This document shows positions 1 through 9,900 of a stretch of DNA of 64,000 bases, piece after piece (the first letter of the stretch is position 1; each line of letters starts with the position of its first letter). The position numbers and the translations under genes were made by a program. The notes under the pieces were generated by a model. It made no database searches. It saw only the letters and a program-made list of their open reading frames with translations, and was not told the DNA's origin. Origin of the DNA: Rhineura floridana (taxonomy: Eukaryota > Chordata > Lepidosauria > Squamata > Rhineuridae); assembly GCF_030035675.1 (NCBI RefSeq), contig NC_084487.1:94746486-94810485 (forward strand), in the 5' to 3' direction.

Positions 1-1327
1 AATTTCAGACTGGTCACAGTTAAGTAAACTTTTGACCACTCTGAATAGTTCTGCTGGCTGATTAGCAGCTGAAGAAATAGAAGCCGTAAAAAAAGCCTTT
101 TGCGTGGTTCGTCTGGTAGCCGAATAGATTCTGGAGAATATTCTAACCAGGAGTCGGTCAGATTCGTTGCAAGTTTTCCGCCACCGTCGCTCTAGACCCC
201 TACGAGTGCGTTTCATCGCCATCAGCTCCCCGGAAAACCATGGAGCTGATTTTGCTCTGAAATGCCCGAGGGGGCGCTCAGGAGCGATTGTGTCTATAGC
301 CCTGGTCATAGAGCTATTCCAAAGTGCGACCAGGGCTTCGACAGAATCACTTACTTGAAAGAAAGGGAATTCCCCAAAAGCTGGCAGGAATCCAACCGGA
401 TCCATTAATCTCCTGGGGCGGACCATCCTAATTGGTCCCTTATCCCAGCAGGGGGTATGAGTCGCAATTAGTCTAAAACTGACCAGATGGTGATCCGACT
501 ATGATAGCGGAACTATTGAAAGATCCGCCACTCCTGGCTCATTATCCTCCTGTCCTGCATAAAAGACAAGGTCAAGGGTGTGACCTGCTGAATGAGTGGG
601 ACCAGATATTAATTGGGATAGCCCCATGGTTGTCATGGCTGCCATAAAATCACGGGCTTCTCCGTGGAGTGAGGATTCCGCATGGATATTGAAGTCACCC
701 AAAACCAACAATCTGGGAGACTCCAAGAGCAATCCCGCAATCAACCCGGAGAGCCCGGATAAGGAGACTATTGAACCACGGGGGGGGGCGATAGACCAAT
801 AGAATCCCCAAGCTAACCCGTCCACAAAGTTTTAGATACAGACATTCAAACCTGCTAGCTTGTGGGAGAGGACATCTGGTCATAGAGATGGAATCACGAT
901 AGACCATTGCGACCCCACCACCCTGTCCCCCAAGTCTAGCCTGCTGTTGTACACAGAAACCTGGTGGGCAGAGACCAGTGAGATTAACCCCACCTGATTC
1001 ATCCAACCAGGTCTCTGTAATACATGCCAGGTTGGTGTGTTCATCCAACATAAGATCTTGAATGATCAAGGTTTTTTCATTTACCGACCTGGCATTAAAA
1101 AGCAAGACTAGTAACCCGGGGGAATTGTCATCCAAGTACACCTGTCTATTTGACCGAGGGAGTCGAATAGGAATAGATAACCAATGATGGAATTGGTTCC
1201 TCTTGAAATGATGTGAAACTTTCTTAGTATCATATCTCCCCTTCCCGAATAAAGTTGTTATAGGTTGTTCAAAACTATAATCCTTTAAGGACTTTGACAG
1301 GTCCATATTGGCATTCCCTAACATCAC
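1..1327 (-). pseudogene. L2 ORF2 endonuclease domain, broken
   Basis: The minus strand encodes a LINE endonuclease in at least two frames. One stretch (1327-695) carries NARSVNEKT and ITETWLDE. The next (825-499) carries LLVLGDFNIH and THSAGHTLDLVF. The SDHHLV motif and a VRPRRLMDP stretch follow below position 480. The frame shift lies at about 700-825. The same order occurs at the start of the open L2 ORF at 28864, which also has AGHALDLVF, SDHYLV and VRPRRLMDP, so the assignment is secure. A separate minus-strand frame at 1897-1370 may be the N-terminal extension of ORF2; I do not recognise a domain in it. Confidence 0.7.
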
Positions 1328-1969
1328 TGTAGGTGGGAAAGATAGAATAACTGACTGATTCTTATGCCATCAAGGCGATTTAAATTCCTCTTGAGGAACT
1401 AAAATTATATTTTGTAAATTATCACAAACAGCATTCAGTTCGAAAGTTGTTGAAGCTTCGGTCATCTGGGTTTTGTGGGGAAAAACCGGTTCTCCATCGT
1501 TAAGGGATCTAGTAGGCGGCCTCTTGCTCTGTAAAGATTTTAACAATGTTTGCAGGTTGTCAATAATATCTTGTTGGGCACTGTCCGAAAAGCTGGTAAA
1601 ATTAGACAATAACTCATCTGCTTCATTGCAAAAAGGAACAGACATTTTGTCCTCGCGGTTTCCCTCGGTAAAGGACTGTGGTGACAACTGAGCTGAGGTG
1701 CTCATAGGTGAAAGGTTAGTAGAGTCACTATAACTGTCCAAAACCATAATATCACTATTAGTGATATTAAAGTGGATGGATGACATAGATATATGATTAT
1801 CCACAGAGTGTGTTTCCAAAACCGGTGATTGAATTTGAGGTGTTCGATCAAACCAGCGCCATTTTGCGCACAGAGGGTGTGGTCTTGCTACGTTCATAAA
1901 ATGTCTTTGTACCTGGATACCAAGCTTCAGTAAGCAAGATCTACTTGTTAAAAATATGTCAACTAAGCT

Positions 1970-3447
1970 CTATCTCAAGGTTAATAGTACCGTCATAGTA
2001 AAAGGATTGTCATTTAGAATTTCAACCTTAAGTATATCATCGCTTCTAATTGGAGCCACATTCAGGGACTGTAGAACTTTGAGGACGTAAATTTTCCGAT
2101 TCCCGTATTGACCAATGTTACTAAAATGTGGAAGAAAGTATAAAATTATCTTGTTCCGACTGAGTCGTAAGGACCAACCTTCTACTTCATCCTTTTTTAA
2201 AGGAGTCCTAATCGATGGAACCAGATACTCCTTAACACCCCCGGGAGATAAAGCTACACAGGGCGTAATAGATGTCTCATGTACAGAAGATAGAGAACTA
2301 GCTTCCTGCTTAGATTTCTTCATGGGTGCTTGCTTCTTCAAGAATACACCTGAACAGAGCTGTGATTGTGTTTCCATTAGGTCACTGATATCACAGGGAT
2401 GTTGCAGTTGTGTCTCATGTCGACCACCCATATCGGTTAAGTAGTCATTTTGATGTTGTCTAGACACAGGTACAGACATCAAAAGAGTTAATTCAGGTTC
2501 GTGTGCTAATGGCGTGGTAAGAGTTATTGGCAAGGATTCAGGAACAAGCTCAGACTTATCTCCTCGTCTCGTCTCAGGGAGTCTTGCTACAGGAGAAGAT
2601 GATGTCGATAAATGTACAAGAGTATCCAGAATCTTAAAAAGGGGTTTATAGTTCATTTTTTTATAACAAGGCTGTCTTTGATTTTTAAGATTCTTAGATT
2701 TTTTATTTTTCTTATTTTCTTTTTTAATAGTTCTTCTAGTGGCCTTCCTTCCTTTACTCTTAGGACCCGGTGAATTTAGTTGTCTCAACCCACTGGAAGG
2801 AGGGCTCACTTCTATAGCTTTATCTTCCCTGGCTTTATCTTCCCTGGCTTTATCTCTATGCTTTGTAAGATCATCTTAACTGCATTCGCCAGGGTGTCCA
2901 GTAAGCTATTACATTCGGAGATATATCCTTTTACAAGATCAAGTTCCTCCAGTATTAGGAGAGTCCCGCCTAAAGAATGAGTATGATTTCCTGGAGTAGC
3001 AAACGATCTAGTGGCATTATTTATGGGTCGACTGTCTATAACGCTTCTAAGTATAGAGTGCGATGAATCTTGCTTTAGCGAATCAATTTCTCCTAAAGAC
3101 CCCATTTCTCCTAAGATCTCCGCCATCTGCGTTAACATATCCTTATCAGGGAAAGGTGAAATATAAGGGTCTACTTCCTGTAATTCATTTACTTGATTCT
3201 GCAAAGGGTAATTTTCACTCAGATGGTATGTTCCCACTTTATAATCCAATGACCAGTCTAACGAAGGTTCCGGAGGTATTCCAGACTCTGATTGTATCTC
3301 TTGAATATTGGAATTGTCTCGTATAGGTGTGAGAAACTGAGTGATCTTCATTTGTTGTGGGCTAAGAGGTTTCTCTTCTCTGTATGGGGATAAGCCCAAT
3401 TCTTTACACCTCATCCTTGTTAGCACCATAGAAGCTTCTTTTATCAA
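1970..3447 (-). pseudogene. L2 ORF1-like region, broken
   Basis: Two consecutive minus-strand frames (3447-2812 and 2809-1970) lie just upstream of the endonuclease region, where ORF1 of an L2-type LINE is expected. The second begins with a strongly basic stretch (KKENKKNKKSKN), fitting a nucleic-acid-binding role. A 12-bp repeat, seen on the plus strand as tandem 'ccctggctttatctt', sits at the junction of the two frames. There is no ATG at the head of the second frame, so the break is probably an indel. Function is inferred from position and charge only. Confidence 0.5.
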
Positions 3448-3475
3448 TAAGTAAATACAAGTGAATTAAAATCAG

Positions 3476-4048
3476 AAGAGGCTTCTTTAGGCTTCCTTTA
3501 AAGTAGTTCAACAGCCTCAGTAGAACTACAGTCTCATCTTCTCCACAACCTTCAACTGTTGCTTTAATTTATAACTTTCATCGTCACTACTAGGCCAAAT
3601 CCAGCAAACACTAGTAGTGGGAAGTAATGAAGCTGTTTACTGGAGTTATTTACTCAAATACAAGCTCCAATAGCCTGCAAGATGGAATAATAGACTTACA
3701 AAAATAAATAATTTCTCTTCTGATGTGGGTAAAATAGACCGATTACGAGTTGAAGATAAAATCCACTTGCGAGAAAATTGGCCTACCTACAGTAATTGAC
3801 ACTGCAAAGTATGTATTTCTCAAGTATTCTCAAGTATTTTTCGCCTCCAGTAAATTCCCTCTGATTAATGCGCTCCCAAGGACAAAAAATGTTTCAGTAA
3901 GCAGAGAATGTCTTAGGAACCTTATCCCATAGAGATAAAAATGGGTAAATAAGTACTTGAGTTTAAAATAACAGCATTAATGTAGAAACATTGTAAAAAT
4001 AAAGCAGAGCTCCAAACCAAGCGTCTCGCTCCAGTTGCTCCCAGCTGC
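3476..4048. other. Unassigned spacer
   Basis: About 570 bp of AT-rich DNA between the two L2 pieces. Part may be 5' untranslated sequence of the minus-strand L2. I see no exon, tRNA or recognisable repeat. Confidence 0.4.
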
Positions 4049-4091
4049 AAATGGAATTACATTGTATATTGCTTCAAAGCTCACCTTTTCC

Positions 4092-4957
4092 ATGACAAGA
4101 CTGAGATGCTGTTGGTGGACGGGTTCTCTGATCGGATGGTGGATATATACCCTGTCCTGGATGGGGTTACACTCCCCCTAAAGGACCGGGTTCGTAGTCT
4201 GGGAGTCTCTTTAGATTCTTCCCTCTCACTTGAGGCTCAAGTAGCCTCGGTGGTTAGGAATGCGTTCTACCAACTTCGGTTGGTGGCCCAGCTACGTCCC
4301 TATTTGAGTAAAGATGACCTTACATCAGTGGTACATGCTCTGGTAACCTCACGTTTGGATTACTGTAATGCGCTTTACGTAGGGCTACCTTTGAAGACAG
4401 TTCGGAAGCTACAGCTAGTGCAAAATGCGGCGGCCAGATTGCTGACAAGGACCAAGCGGTCCGAGCATATAACACCTGTTCTGGCCCGCTTGCACTGGTT
4501 GCCAATGTTTCCGGGCCAGATTCAAAGTGTTGGTATTGACCTATAAAGCCTTATATGGTGCGGGACCTCGATACCTTGCGGAACGCCTCTTCCGATATGA
4601 ACCAGCCCGTACACTATGTTCTGCTACGAAGGCCCTCCTCCGGGTTCCAACTCACAGGGAGGCCCGGAGGGTAGTGACGAGATCTAGGGCCTTCTCAGTG
4701 GTGGCCCCCGAACTATGGAACAGTCTCCCCGAGGAAGTACGCCTGGCGCCGACTCTGCTCTCTTTTTGGCACCAGGTCAAAACCTTCCTATTCTCTGAAG
4801 CATTTTAAGTTAAATTGATTTACTTTTAAAAATGTTATTGTATTGGATTTTTGATTGTATTATTTAGTATTATCTTGTTATTTATTGTATTTTTTATGCT
4901 ATTTTATGTTCACCGCCCAGAGAGCTATTGCTAGTCGGGCGGTATATAAATCTAATA

Positions 4958-4991
<34 letters not shown>

Positions 4992-4992
4992 T
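4092..4992 (+). mobile_element. L2 LINE, 5'-truncated 3' fragment with (AAT)n tail
   Basis: The plus strand encodes the C-terminal part of an L2-type ORF2: SLGVSLDSSLSLEAQV, LDYCNALYVGLP, VQNAAARLL, LHWLP and, in a second frame, LWNSLPEEV. These line up with the same motifs in the intact L2 ORF at 28864. The frame changes at about 4500-4530, so it is dead. The 3' end has the typical 'gggcggtatataaat' tail followed by an (AAT)n run. The element lies between 'ggaattacattgta' at about 4050 and 'attagttat' at 4990. These two sequences are adjacent in duplication copy B near 18140-18160, so B shows the empty site. Confidence 0.85.
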
Positions 4993-5191
4993 AGTTATCC
5001 CTTAGAGTGCAATCTTATGCATGCTACTCAGAATTCATCTCATCAAGTTCAAGGGGGTTTACTCCAAGGTAAGTGGGTACGGGATTATAGCCTTCATCCC
5101 AGAGACATCAATGGAACAAATTTGTAATGGCTAATACTACCCATTGATTTCAATGGATTATAACACAACTAACTCTCAGTACAAACGTATG

Positions 5192-5393
5192 CAGTAGGGC
5201 CCCGCTTTTCGGCATTCTGCTAATACTGCGGCTTTCAATTAGAGTAAGGCCCCACTCATATGGTGCTTGTTCCGCTTTTACAGCATTTTTTGGGCATCGG
5301 GTGCCATTTATTGACAGAGTTTCGCTTTTCAGTAGGTTTCACTTTCTGGCGGGGGTCTGGAACGTAACCTGCCATATGAATGGGGCCCTACTA
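5192..5393. mobile_element. Tigger-like MITE (copy in unit A)
   Basis: About 200 bp with terminal inverted repeats 'cagtaggg-cccc' and 'gggg-ccctact'. The interior is GC-box rich, with 'cgctttt' motifs. The same element recurs at 18356 (duplication copy) and, diverged, at 15398, where it is flanked by TA on both sides. TA target sites and this terminal sequence suggest a pogo/Tigger relative. The family name is inferred. Confidence 0.6.
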
Positions 5394-5435
5394 TACATAT
5401 CTATTCAGACATAAGTGCAATAGAATAAATCTCAC

Positions 5436-5868
5436 AGAGAATGGGATAAATTTGATTCATTTTACATTTAAAGGTGAACTAATTCAGTTTCTGAAATGAT
5501 ATGCAAATCAAAATGCAGCCATCCTCTGAAATCCACTCTTCTCAAAATTTTGCAATGCAGTTCTCCAGCCAAGTAACGTGTACAAAAATGCATATACTAG
5601 GGTAAAGTGTCCATTAAAATGCGTACATTGGAGAAAACAACATAAAATGCACTATTGTAGAGAAAAGTGTTTTGCAAAAATGTGTATTTTAGGCAAAAGT
5701 ACATACAAACGTGTGCAAATATATTAGGCAAAAGTGCACACAAAAATGTGTATTTTAGGAGAAATTGGCACTGAAATGCTCATGAGTTTTCGTGAGGATT
5801 TTTGTTTGTTTGTTTTGAAAATCACAACCTGATGAGGAATTGTGGAGAGACAGATTTGCCCATCCGTA
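5436..5868 (+). repeat. ~430-bp MITE-like repeat (family with 'gggatggg' ends), unit A
   Basis: Begins near 'atgggataaatttgattca' and ends 'atttgcccatccgtact'. The interior holds imperfect runs of the type 'aaaatgtgtattttagg'. Related copies occur at 18606, 31730, 32321, 50450 and 59063, in both orientations. Short terminal inverted repeats (gggatggg.. / ..gcccatcc) suggest a non-autonomous DNA transposon. The superfamily is not determined. Confidence 0.55.
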
Positions 5869-6051
5869 CTGAGAAGTCAGTTCAGGTAAATTCAGGATTA
5901 TAACAGGATCAGACAATGTGTATTTTTCTAGGGCTGCAACTTTGATTCATCAAGGAAGATAGAAAGGGTTTGCCTGTTGTTGATTGTCACTGTTTATGAA
6001 CTTTTCTTTTTTTTTCTTTTTTCTTTTCCTTTGATGAAGTTATGACATACC

Positions 6052-6972
6052 ATGTGCCACCTGTGGATTACAAGTGTAGCCCTTTGGATGTTACCGATGG
6101 TGGTCAATGGGGAAGAAATTATTCACACAAGAGCTCCGTTGTTTCCTCTCAAACCATTTATAGTGGTTTGGAATGCACCTACTGAACAGTGCCAGCGGCT
6201 GTACAAGGTGGATTTAGACCTTAAAGTCTTTAACATTCTAACAAATCCAAATGAGACCTTGAGTGGTTCCAGTGTGACAATATTTTATCACACTGATCTA
6301 GGGTACTATCCCCATATAGATGACAACGGCACATCCATCAATGGAGGAGTGCCACAGAATGAGAGCCTCATCAAACACCTCATGAAAGCCAAGTCTGATA
6401 TTGAGCATGCCATAGCTATGAAGAAATTCCATGGACTTGGAGTCATTGATTGGGAAAACTGGAGACCCCAGTGGGACAGGAACTGGGGCAGTAAAGTCAT
6501 TTACAGAAATAAGTCTCTTGAGCTTGTTAGAAAGCTGCATCCTCAGTGGTCTGAGATTCAAACTAAGAAAGTTGCTAAGGAAGAATTTGAAAATGCAGGG
6601 AAGAGTTTTATGAACAACACCCTTTCCCTAGCTGAAGATATAAGACCAAATGGACTCTGGGGTTACTATCTATACCCAGACTGCTACAATTATGATTACA
6701 AAAACCATCCAGATAGATACACAGGCAAATGTCCAGCCATTGAATCATTGCGGAATGATCAACTGCTTTGGCTGTGGAAAGAAAGTACTGCCCTTTATCC
6801 TTCCATATATCTGGAGCCCATGCTGAAGTCAAGCCCAAATGCTTTGAAATTTGTACACTATCGGGTTAAGGAAGCAATATGCATTGCTTCCATGGCTAGA
6901 CAAGACTATGCTTTGCCTGTTTTTGTGTATGCTAGGCCATATTACACCTATACGCTCGATGCTTTGACAGAG
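6052..6972 (+). CDS. Copy A coding exon 1 (signal peptide and catalytic barrel)
   Basis: Encodes residues 1-307, ending DALTE, followed by the donor GTAAGG at 6973. It contains WNAPTEQC, the catalytic DWE and the barrel strand motifs YYLYPDC and ALPVFVYAR. An open frame continues past the donor to a stop at 7161. That extension is intronic read-through, since the matching snake protein and the HYAL4 exon both splice at this point. Confidence 0.92.
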
Positions 6973-9900
6973 GTAAGGACAGTGGGGAGTGGTGGTGACA
7001 TATGTTGGTATCTAATAATTTTTCAGAAGCAGCCTCTCTGTGTTGCTATTGCTGTTTGTCTTGCATACTTACCTGACTGTATATGGGTAAAAACTGTAAT
7101 GTTAGAGAAAGGAATTCATGGAAGATCTCGGGGCAGCTTTTGTCAGCAGGCAGTGCTCTGAAACCAGAACTCCCACGATGGAAGATGAGGTGCAATCTTC
7201 TGTGAGTTCTGAAGGTACACTACATGACAGTATGCACTCACATGAGTAGTTAAGAAACAGCAACAGTAGTACGTGAACCAGGTCGGAGACAAAACTGTGC
7301 CTCAGTGGCACGGATGGGGAGCCTGTAACCCTCTGAGTGACCAGTAATCATACTGACTGGGGCTGATGGGAGTTGGGGTCCAGCAACGTATAGTGGGCCA
7401 TAGATTTCCCACCCCTGTTTTATGGATATGCACAGGGCATGTTTTGTGACAGTATTCCCTGGAACAGAGTGCCAACACCTCTTTTTTTGCTGCCCATGGC
7501 AGCCATTTTGTGCTAGCACCCATGGCACTTTTATAAAGACATGAGTACCCGCACCCCATTTTTTTTAAAAAAACTCAGATATGCAAATAATCCCTATCCC
7601 CACATGCTTAGTGAGACATTTAGAGGGCAGCGGAACTGCACCCGCTGGTGCATCCACTGGCCATACCTCCAAGTGTCCGTATATTGAGCATTAGTGAGAA
7701 GAGTTCCATATGGGTGTATCAGTCTGTGAGTAAGATTCTTCATGTGGTCAGAAATCCTGATTGGCCAGGCTCTTTATGGTATGTGTGACACTGTTTTTTT
7801 TTATGCTAAGGAGGCATTGTAAGGGGGGAAGGTGTTCACTTCAGCTTGATTGGCAAAATGTCAATGTCTCATCTAAAAGCGCTGGCCTAAAATAACCACA
7901 ATAATTATACAGTGAGAGTTTGAACGATTATTACATAATCATGTGTATTGTTTGTACAAAAATGTATAGCGCTACCTTTTCACAGTCAACTGTCTTTTCT
8001 GCCTTGCCTGTTGTGGGGAAAAAACAGTTAGAATTATACACAGGGCAAGCAACAACCAGAGTCTTGGGATGTGGTGTGTGCGTGTGGGGAGGACAGTGTG
8101 TGATTTTTCCACCCCAATGAGAAAGCTTCAGAAGCTGCAACCAAATAAACGCAGCATATGGTATACCAGTTTTATTTCTTCTCTCTGGTCAAACAATTGT
8201 TGCAGATTGACCATGGACACATATTGAATTACAAAGGCTAGGCTGAAATTGCCAAAAGCAGCTAAAAGGAGAAGACCAAGGGACGTTTCCAGCTCTACCT
8301 GGAGATGCCGGAGATTGAAGCTGGGACCTTAGCTACAGCCATTCCTCCTTCCCCCTGGTGTCATCCTAGTTCTTTTTGTTTGTAGCAGATTTTGGAGCCT
8401 CCGTGTTTTGGGGGGCTACTGTAGCACAATAAGTGGTGAACTAGAATTCTTGTTTCATCAGACTGGGAACAATGGTGGATGAGCTCTTCCCAGACTCACT
8501 TGGAAATGGACTTGTCTCAGATTGAATTAATTTGGGTTCAATTGGACTCAGGCCCAGATTAAGGCCCTATCTGCCCTATACATTTAAAGCAGTATCCATA
8601 AAGAGGGAATTGTGCACAATCCCCAATCGGCTGTTCATAATATCAACTGAATTTTGTACATTCTCTGGCCATTATGGGATCTCCTTCATGGGTACTGCAG
8701 GTGAGGAAAGATTTAGCCAGGTGTGGAAGGGTTACCCAGCAGAGAAAAGTGGTCTGGGAGAGAAAAGTGGCCCAAAAAAGGTTGTTGATGCCCTAAAATA
8801 TTCCCTATGGTGTATACATCCATTCCAGTGACATCTCTGGCAATCAGGTACTGCAGGGCATCTTTTTGCAGTGTTTCAAAAGCCATCCAAACCCATTTCA
8901 CCAGAGGTGACCCCAAAAAGCAAGAGGTGGGTGTCTGTATCATGCTCAATGATGCCTTTACTTTGGCTCTCTGTTCACTATGCATCATGCTTTATTATAT
9001 TGTGCATATTCATGGCTTACTTTTCAGGATGACTTGGTGAACACTATTGGTGAGAGTGCAGCATTGGGGGCAGCAGGAGTAATCTTTTGGGGAAGCATAC
9101 GGTATGCCAGTTCTAATGTAAGTGAGTTTGGGTTAAGAAAATGTCCATGAGCTAAATTTTGCAAGAATTCTCAGGACAGTCTTGTCCTCCAACCTACCTA
9201 TCTACCTACACACACACATATACCAAGACTCCAAAAGATGTCAGCAAACAGCCTGCTATTTCTGTGGTCTAGGGATGTAGGAATACAAGGGATCCATATG
9301 TATTCTAAGATTTGCCTTCCCAAAAACAACTCCGCAGTGGTTTAGCTCATGTGAATCCCCAAACCAAATTTAGAATACATTTGAATAGGACAAGCTTGGT
9401 GGCTCAACTTAGTGGTAGGAAAACTGCAGCTAGGAAAACCTGGATACCTGCCCATGACTGTTGTGTGGATAAATCTGGGGATTACAGCAGCACATCAGAT
9501 GAAAAATGAAGAATGCATGGGTGGTATAATATTTTGGGCTCAAAAGCCCAAACCTAAATTTTAATTCTTCAGTATGGTCTAATGGATATATTCTAAGAAA
9601 TGTACCTATTTTGTGTACATGTGATTCTGGTTGGAAAATCTGTGACCTAACAATCCTGGCCATTAGCTATTTATGCTAGACCTTGAATGGGGTGGCAAAC
9701 AGGAAGGAACTACTTGCCTTTGAGAGAATGAGGGAGAAGGGAGAACCTTGTATTGGGACTAGCGGAAGTCAAATACAACACTTTCCTGAGTTTTCCTCGC
9801 CCAGACATTTTGCTGCTGTTCTCCATACCATACGCCAGGAATGGGGAATCTGTTTCAGCCCAAGAGCTGCATTCCCTTCTGGTCAACCTTCTGGGGGCCA

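Larger units (their letters stand above)
1..3475 (-). mobile_element. L2-clade LINE, 5' part (ORF1 and endonuclease), runs off the left edge
   Basis: Read on the minus strand, this is the front of a non-LTR retrotransposon: an ORF1-like region near 3447-1970, then the start of an ORF2 with an apurinic-type endonuclease from about 1327 to the window edge. Endonuclease motifs are visible (NARS near the start, ITETWL, GDFNIH and SDHHLV). The reverse transcriptase would lie outside the window to the left. Its style matches the L2 elements at 4092 and 28870. Both ORFs are interrupted by several frame changes, so it is a decayed copy. The clade call is inferred from motif style. Confidence 0.75.

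Noticed and set aside
6973-7161. The open frame of copy A exon 1 continues into the intron to a stop at 7161 (same at 20146-20334 in B)
   Set aside because: A strong GTAAGG donor sits at the family's conserved splice point, and the 90-bp exon follows in phase. The extension has no homology in HYAL4 or the recalled snake protein.
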